From NCBI GenBank assembly GCA_900404475.1, contig OUQQ01000548.1, positions 1-13,733 on the forward strand: 13,733 bases of DNA, given 5' to 3'. Both the position numbers and the translations under genes were made by a program. How positions within the stretch are numbered: the stretch's first letter is position 1; the number at the start of each line of letters is the position of its first letter. This DNA comes from Spongospora subterranea. Taxonomy: Eukaryota; Endomyxa; Phytomyxea; Plasmodiophorida; Plasmodiophoridae. Shown one piece after another: positions 1 through 8,640 of this stretch. The notes below the pieces were generated by a model. It had not been told where the DNA came from. It searched no databases and saw nothing but the letters and a program-made list of their open reading frames with translations.

Positions 1-159
1 TGCAGCCCGATGGACGCTGCTCTAGGAGTTATTGTCGATTACGATGGACAGAAAAAACGATTTTAAGTCCATGTTGTCGTCTTAAGTGTAGGTAGGACTG
101 CATCAGGTGTCGATCAGCTCAACCCGGTTTCGTGTTTCAATCAAGTACAAGCTTCTGTG
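1..159. other. Upstream flank, no gene seen
   Basis: I see no convincing coding sequence here on either strand. It precedes the tandem-repeat block and the start of the dehydrogenase gene, so it probably holds part of that gene's promoter. A short partial match to the 43-bp repeat (AATCAAGT at about 140–147) lies just before the array. Confidence 0.4.
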
Positions 160-331
160 CAGTCCCTACCAGGCAATCAAGTGCTTTATCGCCCTCAACC
201 TCCAGTCCCTACCAGGCAATCAAGTGCTTTATCGCCCTCAACCTCCAGTCCCTACCAGGCAATCAAGTGCTTTATCGCCCTCAACCTCCAGTCCCTACCA
301 GGCAATCAAGTGCTTTATCGCCCTCAACCTC
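160..331. repeat. Four perfect 43-bp tandem repeats
   Basis: Units start at 160, 203, 246 and 289. Each begins CAGTCCCTACCAGG and ends CGCCCTCAACCTC, and the four copies read as identical. The array stops 51 bp before the dehydrogenase ATG at 383, so it lies in the promoter or 5' leader. Because 43 is not a multiple of three, the repeat yields overlapping open frames that are not genes. Perfect identity implies recent expansion or ongoing homogenisation, and copy number may vary between strains. The units abut with no spacers, so this is not a CRISPR array. Confidence 0.97.
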
Positions 332-382
332 AATACCCTTTTACCCTCTGTCGCGTCGTCCATCACGGTTTATATCGTCGCA

Positions 383-1819
383 ATGGCTAATGAACCCACC
401 CAATTCAAGGCATGGGCAGTGTTGAAACAAGGAGGTGATGTTGTTGATTTCGCGTACAGACCGAAACCTCTGGAACCTAATGAGGTAGGGCTATGTTAAT
501 CTGGTATTTGTGTGGATTAAAGAAATAGCATCCTCATTCAATAAAATAGGTTGAAATCGAGATTGACGCGTGTGGTGTTTGCCATAGTGACCTTCACCAG
601 CAGCAAAATGACTGGAAATCTGCAAACTATCCTATCGTTCTAGGGCACGAAATAATCGGGCGAATCACCACTTTGGGTAGTGTCTTTCTGCCCCAGATAT
701 GGCGAAAATTTTAACAGACAAATTCAGGACCTCAGGTTCATGGATTAGAGCTGGGACAAAGAGTCGGGGTTGGTCCCCAGACGGGATCTTGTCAAACATG
801 CAATGAATGCCAAACCGGTCTACCGCAACTCTGTTCGCTGAAAGTAAAATCCTATAATTCCCCAACTGGTGATCCTCAACAACCTTATACCTATGGTGGA
901 TTTGCCAATCGTATTCGTTGCCGGTTTGAATGGGTATTTCCAATTCCCGATGGTCTAGATACGGTATGGTTTTATCAAATTGCCAGTTCCGCCATCAGAT
1001 CGAGTTACCTTGGAACTTCCTAGGTGAATGCTGCACCAATCATGTGTGCTGGTATCACAACATGGGCTCCGTTTATAAGGCACGATATTCAACGAGGGGA
1101 CTTTGTTGGAATAATTGGTATTGGAGGTCTAGGTACGATGAGATGCGCCATCACTTTTCATCTCGTGTTAAGTATCTGTCAGGGCATATGGCGATCCAGT
1201 TCGCGTCCGCTTTAGGTTTTAACACAACCGTAATTAAATCTAGCAGTTGTCGCCCTATATCGCACTCATGTTTTGCAGGCGATTTCGTCGTCTGCCAGCA
1301 AGCGTGAAGAGGCAGCTCTACTCGGGGCGCATCATTACATTGACACTAGCGATGCCAATCAAGTAAAACAAAGAGTGGGCACATTCGGTAGGGCCACAAT
1401 GTTTGACCCCATTATATGCTATTTAATCAACTATCAGACTTTCTACTATCAACGATGTCAGCAGATAATATCGACTGGGCAATGTACATGAGCTTACTCA
1501 AGCCAGAAGGCAAGCTGTGTATGGTTGGGTTGCCAAAAATGATCACATTCCCGTCTTTTGCTTTGGTCGTCCGAAATATATCAGTTGTTGGCTCATATCT
1601 TGCATCTCCATCGGAGATCCGTCGAATGTTGAAATTCGCGGCGGATCACCATATCCAGGTAAAACCCCCCATGAACTACTCCAAATATCCCTATTTGACG
1701 TCAATGTCTAGGCAATGACTGAAACTTTGCCAATGAACGCGACCAATTGCAATATCGCGCTGAGAAAGATCGCGGCCAATTCGGTTCGATATCGCTTGGT
1801 TTTGCTGAATAGTCACTGA
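383..1819 (+). CDS. Zinc-type alcohol dehydrogenase (CAD family), 8 exons
   Basis: Predicted 352-aa medium-chain zinc alcohol dehydrogenase of the cinnamyl-alcohol-dehydrogenase type, expected to interconvert aldehydes and alcohols with NADP(H) in the cytosol. Exons: 383–484, 550–676, 728–963, 1024–1132, 1183–1229, 1279–1387, 1438–1658, 1712–1819; introns are 49–65 nt. The catalytic zinc site is visible as GVCHSD (Cys45), GHE (His67) and MCAGIT (Cys163). The structural zinc loop has Cys98, 101, 104 and 112 with family spacing. The nucleotide-binding turn GIGGLGH spans 187–193. The C-terminus ends with a family-like ETLPM…NSVRYRLVL stretch after the last intron. Length and all key residues fit an intact gene. 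The ATG at 383 is the first in the frame and gives the expected MxxxxxxFKAWAV start. Its 3' end has a decayed second copy at 3571–3733. Substrate cannot be told from sequence. Confidence 0.9.
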
Positions 1820-1860
1820 ACTGATTACACTGAAACAAACTGTCTGCCTACATTTTTTGA

Positions 1861-1925
1861 TAGCGTTAGTATTCATGATGCTTAGCAAATGGACCTGTAA
1901 GGCATTATTCTAATCCAGAGAAGAT
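1861..1925 (-). pseudogene. Decayed copy of the VPS35L 3' end
   Basis: On the minus strand this matches the last about 20 codons and stop region of the VPS35L-like gene at 3769–5833. The shared ATGAATRCTAACGCTA motif marks the end, preceded by ATCRARTCTTCT…GGATT. A Trp codon of the functional copy is a TAG here and small indels break the frame. It begins 42 bp after the dehydrogenase stop; in the other copy the matching gap is 36 bp. Similarity appears to fade further upstream towards 1990. This is a dead fragment left by a segmental duplication. Confidence 0.8.
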
Positions 1926-1998
1926 TTGATGATATAGTACCGTGAATGTATTCCGGGCGGTGGTGATGCTCATATAAAGGATTCCTTAATCAAACTAT

Positions 1999-2035
1999 GG
2001 CCAGTCTTTTCTCGTCCCCATCGTAAAGACTGGCC
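1999..2035. repeat. Hairpin, perfect 11-bp stem
   Basis: GGCCAGTCTTT at 1999–2009 pairs perfectly with AAAGACTGGCC at 2025–2035 across a 15-nt loop. Flanking AAAC and GTTT could extend the stem with a bulge. It lies in the non-coding stretch after the VPS35L remnant. No run of T follows, and terminators of this type are not expected in a eukaryotic nucleus. Its role is unknown. Confidence 0.7.
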
Positions 2036-2039
2036 GTTT

Positions 2040-2484
2040 ATTGCTGAACATATGGATTGCATTCGGCAATGTTGACAGCGTTCAGGATTTATGGTCTGCT
2101 GTCTGAGACGGGTTGCAATGCGATGGCGAATGTTGCCCATAACGCCCCCGTTTTGTCTGGCACCCAAGCGATGCGTGAAGATTGTAGGACACTCAGTGAT
2201 TATGGCACAATCGACATTATGGGGAAATCTGTAGAAAGACGCATCTACATTAGCTCCTGCAATATCACTGTTGGAATATGAAAATTGAAAAACCTGTTAC
2301 AGTGACCGGATTGGGATCCTGAATTGGTTTCTCTTGAATGATGGCGTATATGGAAAAGACGCATGATTGCTTTACTACAGGATAATGATTACGATGTGTC
2401 AATTCGCTACAGTCCAACCACGTCTGAAACTGTAGAACCTCAAAATGGGCTCCCTTTCAAGGGCGTATCCAGTCGTATCGCCCA
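2040..2484. other. Non-coding stretch with possible coding debris
   Basis: Short open stretches on the plus strand read like protein, for example SETGCNAMANVAHNAPVLSG (about 2099–2158) and ALLQDNDYDV (about 2369–2398). The second resembles a helix of HEAT/ARM-type repeat proteins. They are in different frames, broken by stops, and no splice pattern joins them convincingly. I read this as decayed gene sequence of unknown origin rather than a live gene. Confidence 0.35.
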
Positions 2485-2575
2485 AGGCCTGATCGAATCG
2501 AATGTGGGATATTCCATCCTTCGTCACTTACTCTCCGAGTCTATCTCCCATGACTACTGGGTTAAACTTCATCTA
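2485..2575 (+). repeat. Left arm of diverged inverted duplication
   Basis: The sequence ending CTACTGGGTTAAACTTCATC is repeated in reverse complement at about 3057–3150. The arms agree best over roughly the innermost 90–110 bp, with scattered substitutions. Both arms translate to a similar peptide with the core SxLHLLSxSxxHxYWVKL, allowing for substitutions. This suggests that a protein-coding fragment was duplicated in opposite orientation. About 480 bp separates the arms. Confidence 0.75.
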
Positions 2576-2623
2576 TATGCCCTTTTACGATTGCATGGTC
2601 TTCTCTCGTTGTTGTCTCATATA

Positions 2624-2695
2624 TCCTGTTCTCTCCTCTTCATCTCTTTATCTTCCTCTTTGTCCTTCTTTCTCTCTCCTTTCCCTCTCTTTCAC
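2624..2695 (+). repeat. Pyrimidine-rich tract
   Basis: A run of about 70 nt is almost entirely C and T on the plus strand, made of CTCT/TTCC-like imperfect units. It inflates an open frame across 2363–2761, but the encoded Ser/Leu/Phe-rich peptide is a composition effect. It could be a long polypyrimidine tract of a dead intron or a simple-sequence expansion. Confidence 0.8.
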
Positions 2696-2775
2696 TGGCT
2701 CAAGGTGAAAACTCTGCAACGCCTCCGTCTGCCAGCTATGTTTGTTTGTGCAACACTGTGATCCTGATCTCGTCG

Positions 2776-3056
2776 CGCTTCCTCATTCAACAGCAGGAAG
2801 GTGATCTTCACCAGAAAAAGTTGATCAATCCCTTACGCAGTAGCCACATTGTGAAATCGGCTGTCAAGGTTGCAGACCGTAAGGGCTGGAATCAGTTCAT
2901 CATGGATCGGTATGGCGACACTTTGAAGGTCTCGAGCACGAGACCTTACTTGACAAACGTATTCTTACGTTGGCAGCCCATCCTGCGTGCAGGTCACTAG
3001 CTAGTTGGCACAGATTTAGGACCCTTGAGGATGAGGAATTTCGCTGGAAAATGTGA
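2776..3056 (+). pseudogene. Frameshifted coding remnant, unidentified
   Basis: The plus strand reads as protein-like sequence, with LRSSHIVKSAVKVADRKGWN and MDRYGDTLKV, up to about 2930. There the reading frame must slip to continue as LEHETLLDKRILTLAAHP and then SWHRF…EFRWKM, with a stop at 3054–3056. The slip falls inside a perfect 9-bp hairpin (2926–2947). The two halves read as one helical, repeat-like protein, but I do not recognise the family. A start codon and upstream exons are not evident. I call it a broken gene piece. A sequencing error at the hairpin is the main alternative. Confidence 0.45.
2926..2947. repeat. Hairpin, perfect 9-bp stem
   Basis: AAGGTCTCG pairs with CGAGACCTT across the loop AGCA. 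It coincides with the frame slip in the surrounding coding remnant, so it may be the cause of a replication or sequencing slip there. Confidence 0.7.
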
Positions 3057-3150
3057 TGAAGTTTAACCCAATAGGCGTGGGCAGTAGACGCGGAGAGTAA
3101 GTGCCAGAGAATGGAATCATCCACATTCAATTTGATCAGGCGGTGGGCCT
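3057..3150 (-). repeat. Right arm of diverged inverted duplication
   Basis: This is the reverse-complement partner of about 2485–2575. On the minus strand the matching peptide is ILWHLLSASTAHAYWVKLH. Weak similarity seems to continue outward to about 3250, where both copies carry comparable but gapped sequence. Neither arm has an intact frame. Confidence 0.75.
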
Positions 3151-3352
3151 TGATATGTCAACCAGGCAGACACATCCGCCTTTGAATCAACCAGGTTTGG
3201 TGGACCACTTCCAAATAATACTTGATATTGTGGATTCGAATACCTCAATTCGTTATCTAGATGGGCCTCACCTGCATTCTGCGTAATCAAGCGGAGCGGA
3301 ACAGTCATTTCGATTGTGATCTAGGTAAACCTGCCAACCTTATATTTATCCT

Positions 3353-3562
3353 ATGCCACATATATCTACAGTTGGTGTTCATTTGTTGAAATCGAATCGA
3401 TTTAGCACATTAGGCGCGTTCAAAGGGTTTTGGAAGGTTCCAATCACCGGCAACAGTAAAAGTCAGTCAATGCTTACACCATTAGGTATTTTTACGCCAA
3501 TGGTCCATTCTGTTTTTGCAATTCATTGTTCAATGGATTCTGTTTTTCCAACAACTTTAACT
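3353..3562 (+). mobile_element. Decayed Ty3/gypsy-type reverse transcriptase fragment
   Basis: An uninterrupted frame reads PHIS…LLKSNRFSTLGAFKGFWKVPI…SKS…LTPLGIF. This is the order of motifs seen in the palm of Ty3/gypsy (Metaviridae-type) retrotransposon reverse transcriptases, where the family pattern is FSTLD-x-x-x-GFWQ-x-P-I followed by a TPxGxF block. The catalytic aspartate of the first block is replaced by glycine. The downstream PFGL block is unrecognisable, and no YxDD, RNase H, integrase or long terminal repeats are visible. It is about 70 codons long, a dead relic. It abuts the decayed dehydrogenase 3' end, suggesting that insertion or ectopic repair took part in the rearrangement of this interval. 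Confidence 0.75.
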
Positions 3563-3570
3563 ATCGGACA

Positions 3571-3733
3571 GCCAAACCCCCCGATCTACTCCAAACATCA
3601 GTAGTTGACCTCAATTTTAGGCAATACTGAAACTTCGCCAATCAACGCGACTCAATGTGATATCGCGGTCAATTCAGTTCGACTTCGGGCCGATTCAGTT
3701 CGACGACTTTTGGCTTTGCAATATTGTCACTGA
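3571..3733 (+). pseudogene. Decayed copy of the dehydrogenase last intron and exon
   Basis: This matches the last intron and last exon of the dehydrogenase at 1659–1819. Shared landmarks are an AAACCCCCC start, a TTTAG or TCTAG acceptor, ACTGAAACTT…CCAAT, and the final CAC-TGA. The copy has lost a base near its start (GCAAT-ACT), lacks part of the exon, and carries a local duplication of a GATTCAGTTCGAC-like block, so it cannot encode the C-terminus. It lies 36 bp from the VPS35L stop on the opposite strand, mirroring the arrangement at 1819/1861. Confidence 0.82.
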
Positions 3734-3768
3734 ACAGACTGAACTGAAAAAACGGTATGCCTATTTTT

Positions 3769-5833
3769 TTAATTAGCGTTAGCATTCATAGTACTAATGA
3801 TAGTTTGCAATTGGATCTGGTCGAAGTCATTCCAATCCATAGAAGACTCGATAGCCAAATTTACAACAGCTTGAGCATTACTGATCATGCCGGTCTGTAG
3901 GGCACTTTGAATCACACGCTTATATGGATCCAGTTGCCCCTTTATCAAAGGTAATATGGACTCGCAGAACTCTAGACACTGCCCAATGAATTCATAAGCC
4001 TCTACGTCCATGTGCGACTGATTATGGGCACTGTGAAGAATGTTTAATGCTTGATCAATGAAAAGGGGCCCCCAGTAGCATGATAATTGGGAATGCGCTC
4101 GCATCAGTCTATGCAGTGTCGAACGATGCTCTGGAATGTCATCTGTTGCATTTGGAGTAGATATTTCGGTAATATATTCTTTAATCACTTGGGAGTCAAT
4201 GTGCATGTTTGATGATTCGATACTGAAAAATATTGAGGACATCATGTCAATAGACTCATTTGAAACCGGTATCATTGCGATAATTTTCAATAGGAATGAC
4301 GATAGCATATCGCGATCATGAATGAGAAGTAGCATCTCTACAGGGTTGGCCTAACATATTCAAAACCGGGAAAACATGAGCACATTGCAAAATGGGGATT
4401 TAATATGATTGATACCATTATTTGTAGTGTTCGATACAAGTCCCGACTGTTGATGATTATATCCATTAACCGGGCAATTTTCGACGTATCATTACACAAA
4501 TGATATGTGGAGATCACATCGTGATAAAACGATAAGAAGGTATCAGAGGGCAACGGATCGACATAGTTCAGAGCGATGCTCATCAAACACTCCGATAGCT
4601 CCATAATCAAATGGTCGTTATCAAGACGAAATACCGCTAGTGAGCATAACGAGGTCAGCTCCGATGTTTGTGGAAAAACAATTAACGGTACCTCGTCGTA
4701 GCCCTGTGAATAAACTTGGGGAAACAGGTTTCTGAGCAGCGGCGACAGATTTGATGAGTGATGTCAAATTACCACTATTAATCCGGTGATTTTCAACGAT
4801 AATGTCGAGAATCTGTTGAGAATGCTCTAGGATATGATCAGGGCGGATATGATCTACTATCAACACTAACAGCGCTGGGTCTGTTGAGTATTTCGTGTAC
4901 GATAAAAGCAATGACGGTAATGGAGTTGGGCCATAATCGTAAACCATATTCATCATCCAGTTCAAAGCTGGAGCAATACGAAAAATATGAGCCTCATCGC
5001 ATCGTGGGTACATCACTCGGATCTGATCCTGGATCATATCCACGACCAGGTTCAGCGATCGCACGCACTGCATGCTGGTATACATTCGCGTATATGCCGA
5101 TATGATCGGGTGGGAAATAGCCCTACTCATTCGTGCAATCCGGTCGATTGTGGACTGCAGATCGTGTGCGATGATGCGACGAAGACATGGGATTATGGCA
5201 ATGGAGAGGTATAAGCGGGGGATCACATCGCGGATCCCATTGACTGAATAGAGCCACTTATGGCACTGGTCCCGCGACTGTGAACGGGTCTGAGCGTGCG
5301 ACAGAGAAGGGTCAGGATGACGTTTCAGTGAGCCAGAGGGTTATGGCCTGTTGCGGACTAACCTGACATGATGATAAGTGCGATGATAATAGATCACTGA
5401 ACCGAACCATTAATCTAATCGTCGCCATAGACCGATATGGATATACGGGCGAGTTGGGGTCTGTCGACAGCTCCGACGCCGAAGATATGCAAAGCCGGAA
5501 TGCCTGCACTCGGTGACCTGGCAATATGGCTTAGTTTTGGTGAGCCGTTAGGGGAACGAGGAAACAACCTGAACTCCATAAGGAATCTAGCTCATTCTGG
5601 CGACCCTTGATTTTTTCAAGTTCCGGATCAGGATTAGATTCACCCATGACAACTGATTCGTATTGACGATATTGTTCTTCCATTTCCGAATCAATAATTT
5701 TTGACTCCCGATTTGAAATATCTCCAGTGCCGTCACTTTGATCACGAACATCTTCATTATGTATTAGCGGATCGTATATGGCCTTATCATGCACAATTGG
5801 ATCAAGTTCATATGAACACAGTTCATATTCCAT
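3769..5833 (-). CDS. VPS35L: VPS35L-like retriever subunit, 5 exons
   Basis: Predicted 606-aa helical-repeat protein resembling VPS35L (C16orf62), the scaffold of the retriever endosome-to-surface recycling complex, which works with VPS26C, VPS29 and the CCC complex. Exons on the minus strand: 5833–5569, 5517–5363, 5289–4692, 4636–4416, 4350–3769; introns are 51–73 nt and phases match throughout. Family-like landmarks are VxAFRLCxSxxxELS (about 92–106), IRDVIPRLYL (about 159–168), HPIISAYTRMY (200–210), APALNWM (246–252) and YEFIGQCLEF…DPYKRVIQ (about 532–561). The protein stops after IISTMNANAN, roughly 200 residues before the human C-terminus, and the acidic N-terminal region of about 88 residues is also short. 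The missing part corresponds to the end that contacts VPS29 in this family. The ATG at 5833 is the first in frame; an extra 5' exon cannot be excluded. The identification rests on remembered family sequence, not a search. Confidence 0.8.
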
Positions 5834-6011
5834 ATTGTCCTGCTGCTCCGTCTAGAAGTTATTTCGACCTATGACTGAAGACAGCTGTATGCTTCCACAG
5901 GTACTTGCTTGCCCAGGGATCAAGTGTGTACTCAGGTAGCAGACGAATGTTGATATTGTTTAGTTACGTAGCTGCAATAACTGACGCCTTCAGTCAGGTG
6001 CCGCCATTTTT
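5834..6011 (-). promoter_or_regulatory. Short intergenic region upstream of VPS35L
   Basis: These 178 bp separate the stop of the ferric reductase gene from the VPS35L start, both on the minus strand. They must hold the 3' processing signals of the former and the promoter of the latter. I see no clear TATA element and no open frame of note. Confidence 0.5.
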
Positions 6012-7616
6012 TCAAAACTCGAACAGTTCAGAATGAACATCAAATGTGATCCCGTTCTTTGATTCGCGGCAACACTGGGACTTAACGTCATCGACCATTT
6101 TGACTGGGCCGCAGACAAACACAGCTATTCTCTTTTCTTTTGCTGTAATTGCGAACTGGCGCATTTCTGTGAACGTTTCAAAAAAGTTGGGTCTGCCGAA
6201 CCTTAAACATTCATGGGCAGATGGACTGTTTCGCGAATCTTCGGTACTTTGAGTCAGGAAGTACTCTGAATAGAATGGATCTTGTCCGATTGGAAGGTTT
6301 TTTGAGGAATGATTCGTCAATGCATCGGGGCTGAAAACGGCAGGAAGAAGAGCACGACCTTGCTCAGGGTCCTGGATCGTCATCGTCCCAATAAGGTCGC
6401 GATCCCGAACAGACCAGATGAACCACAGCTACGACGATTTGTTATTCACCTTATTGACCAAGCGTCTCTCGGTACATCTCACCTTTTGAATTGGCCTCCC
6501 TCGTGATTGCTGCTCTAGTAGTTGATTGGTAATGGATTGCAATGGGGTTATTCCAATCCCACCACTAATCATCAAGAACAGTTTATATCTACCACCTTCG
6601 ACGTTGACGCCGCATTCACCATATGGCCCTTCAATATATATGCGAATAGGACGCGGCGCTGCTCCAGCAAGATTGAAGAGATCTGATGTCCAATCCCCCA
6701 GATTACGAACATGTATTGTGATATATTCTTGATGAGGAGCGCTGGATAAACTGAATGGGTGCCATTCAAGGGATGATAATTCCGGAATCATCACGAATAC
6801 ATATTGCCCTGCCTTTCAAATAACATTGCAACTTCAGCGAATACGGTACGCGGTTAGCTCAAATTGTACCTTATATTTCAACTCATCTTTTTTGAATTTT
6901 AGCTTGATAACCGAACCGGGAAGGCGCTCAATAGTGGCTTGCGGGCGAACTTTCAGATCAAGACCATATCGTATAACAGCATCGCATAACCACAACATAA
7001 ACCCGAACATCACACCCGATGCCGAATGTGCAAGGGCTAATACTAGGCATGAAAACAACAGGAAAACATGAGCACGGTAAAACCAATCAAAAAGGCGACG
7101 GCGGATTGGGGACAATGAAGTTAAGACGAGGCAGAACATGATGACTAGTAAGGCAGTTCCAGTTGATGCGTTTGGATCTAATTGAAATCTTGATAGGGTG
7201 GCAATCCAGGATATCCCATGACCTATCCCCAAAGTTACTGATAGCATTGCAGCCATCTTATGGTACAGAAGAGCCCGGTCAAACGGAATCCCAATGAGGA
7301 ACGTGAAAATGGAATTGCGAGCGGATAGACCGAATGCGACCGCCAAAGGCAGGACAGCAGTCAATCCGGTGTCGTGAACGGGGGATTGGGGAGATGAAAA
7401 GGCCGATATCAGACTATTGGCGATAAGTAACAAGGATAATATGATAACGATCATCTCCCCTAAAGAAGAATATCCCCAGAATAGGGGTTTATGAAGTGGA
7501 GTCAGTATAGTCCATCTCAGCCTGATCCAGCTCCTTAATCGAGGGAAACTGGTCCAGGGTTCATACTCGACCCATTTTGCTTTTTCAAGCGGCTTTACCA
7601 CACGATTTTGAGGCAT
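6012..7616 (-). CDS. Ferric reductase / NADPH oxidase superfamily protein, 3 exons
   Basis: Predicted 497-aa membrane flavocytochrome that passes electrons from NADPH through FAD and two haems across the membrane to ferric iron, another metal or oxygen. Exons: 7616–6870, 6812–6483, 6428–6012; introns are 57 and 54 nt. Several hydrophobic segments lie between about 52 and 212. The four haem histidines are His119/His133 and His183/His197, each pair with 13-residue spacing. The FAD motif HPFSLSSAP is at 267–275, EGPYG at 310–314, the NADPH-binding SGGIGITP at 332–339, and CGP at 465–467. The chain ends in FEF, an aromatic end typical of the superfamily. No EF-hands or signal peptide are seen. 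The start is the only ATG of the frame with the basic N-terminal tail. All key residues are present, so it should be functional. Ferric reductase is more likely than superoxide-producing NOX, but sequence alone does not settle it. Confidence 0.9.
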
Positions 7617-8126
7617 AATTCAAATTGGGACTCAACATAAGACGAGATGTTGGTTTGGTGAGTATCTGGGATTCCCCACCTAAGCCAGACAGGGTACCGC
7701 TACACCCTGCAAGTCACCTCCTGCCATCACTAACACTAATGCAATCGTCTTTCAAGTAAGTATCTTGTGCACCGTCTGTGGTTCAAAAAAAGTTTGAACA
7801 GGTTCAATGATCTGTTAACAAACTCAGTTCATACATATAACAGGATGTGTGTACTCTATTAGGACACTATCAGGAATCAATCTTGATATCGAGACATTCA
7901 TTCGATAACTGCCCTAACCTTTTTCAAGTGAACAATCCTTCCGAATGTCTAGTCAACAAGGATCAGTGATTGATGGGCAGCGATCTGTGTTAACTGAACC
8001 TTTTTGTGTTTATTTTTGTGGCAATCTCTGTCTGCTGACGTACTGGGCGTTCATGAGATGAGAACTGATTTTCGCTATCTTGTTTCTCAAATCAGAGTTA
8101 GGAAAAAATAAAGAATCATCCTTGGA
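7617..8126. promoter_or_regulatory. Upstream region of the ferric reductase gene, no gene
   Basis: About 510 bp carry no supported coding sequence on either strand. The part nearest 7616 should contain the ferric reductase promoter. One GATAA lies at 7904–7908 on the plus strand. A single site is not evidence for GATA-factor iron regulation. Composition is unremarkable. Confidence 0.45.
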
Positions 8127-8214
8127 TGGTGAGAGAGTTCAAAAATGATTTGGACTGTTTTACAGATTCTAATTGTACGACCAGATTCCCCCTGTTCGGT
8201 CATGGAAGCGGCGA
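8127..8214 (+). repeat. Duplicate of the 5' flank and start codon of the CAAX-protein gene
   Basis: This matches 10690–10802. Shared blocks in order are TGGYGARAGAG, GGACTGTT, CAGATT, TTGTACGA, AGAT, CCCC, TTCG and TCATGGARGCGGCGA. It includes the ATG (8202) and the first four codons (MEAA), then similarity stops abruptly. The downstream frame is unrelated and has no visible continuation of the gene. The right copy carries two extra short insertions. This is a duplicated promoter or 5' leader with a breakpoint just inside the coding region. Confidence 0.8.
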
Positions 8215-8360
8215 GAATAAACGGGCCGGGCAAGATCAGTATTACTTGCGATCGAAACCGTCAAGGTGGGGAATTTCGGTTGAAACGATCCATTTCATTT
8301 GCGCAACAATGTTTTATGATCATTTTTTGCCTCTCCTGTTTTTTGCGATTCGTGAAGGTC

Positions 8361-8541
8361 GAACGGAGATCGGCCAAGCCATGGCAAGGTACGGTGATTG
8401 CAGGAGTCCAGGCGTAAAGCCGAACCGGAATCGATGTCGCCGAATTCACAATGTGAACACATTGTGAATGTCTAGTACAGGACGGTGGTTATCTCGATTA
8501 CTGTCTATTGATCATGTACTGTTGATAATCATTCCACATGG
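8361..8541 (+). pseudogene. Left arm of inverted duplication, gene remnant
   Basis: In reverse complement this matches parts of 8641–9032. Shared blocks are GAACGGAGATCGGCC, AGTCCAGGCG, CCGAATTC, AACACATTGTG and TTATCTCGATTACTGT. Relative to the right arm it lacks about 190 bp between CCGAATTC and AACACATTGTG. Stops occur in all frames, so it codes for nothing now. The deleted junction is occupied by a perfect 12-bp hairpin. Confidence 0.75.
8444..8469. repeat. Hairpin, perfect 12-bp stem with 2-nt spacer
   Basis: ATTCACAATGTG (8444–8455) pairs with CACATTGTGAAT (8458–8469) across AA. It sits at the position where the left arm of the inverted duplication has lost about 190 bp, so it may mark a repair junction. 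Confidence 0.8.
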
Positions 8542-8640
8542 CCTCTTAAATCATCTCATCAAATAGTCGGTCATTTTGAACAGGACGTGGAATATCAGAG
8601 GATCAGGCAGCTAGAGCAATGCGCGACGATATCATCAATG

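Noticed and set aside
160..331. Possible CRISPR array
   Set aside because: The units are contiguous with no spacers, and the surrounding genes are eukaryotic with introns.
107..499. Overlapping open frames of up to 130 aa across the tandem repeats
   Set aside because: They are repetitive translations of a 43-bp repeat in three frames. The longest merely runs into the true first exon, which starts at ATG 383.
930..1307. 125-aa plus-strand open frame
   Set aside because: It is a shadow frame that runs through dehydrogenase exons and introns. Correct splicing accounts for the region.
1659..1711. HELLQISLFDVN-like peptide suggesting a frameshifted dehydrogenase C-terminus
   Set aside because: It lies inside a 53-nt GT–AG intron whose removal restores a better family C-terminus (ETLPM…NSVRYRLVL) in frame, so the gene is intact.
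1999..2035. Rho-independent terminator
   Set aside because: The stem is good, but there is no T run and the genome is eukaryotic.
2363..2761. 132-aa plus-strand open frame
   Set aside because: Its second half is a translation of the pyrimidine-rich tract and the first half covers decayed sequence. No supported start or splice pattern exists.
3734..3804. A further VPS35L exon beyond the MNANAN stop
   Set aside because: A 36-nt GT–AG candidate with a CTAAC motif exists, but it is shorter than any other intron here and the resulting peptide does not resemble VPS35L and soon stops.
7617..8126. GATA-type iron-responsive control of the ferric reductase
   Set aside because: Only one isolated GATAA was seen, which is expected by chance in 500 bp.
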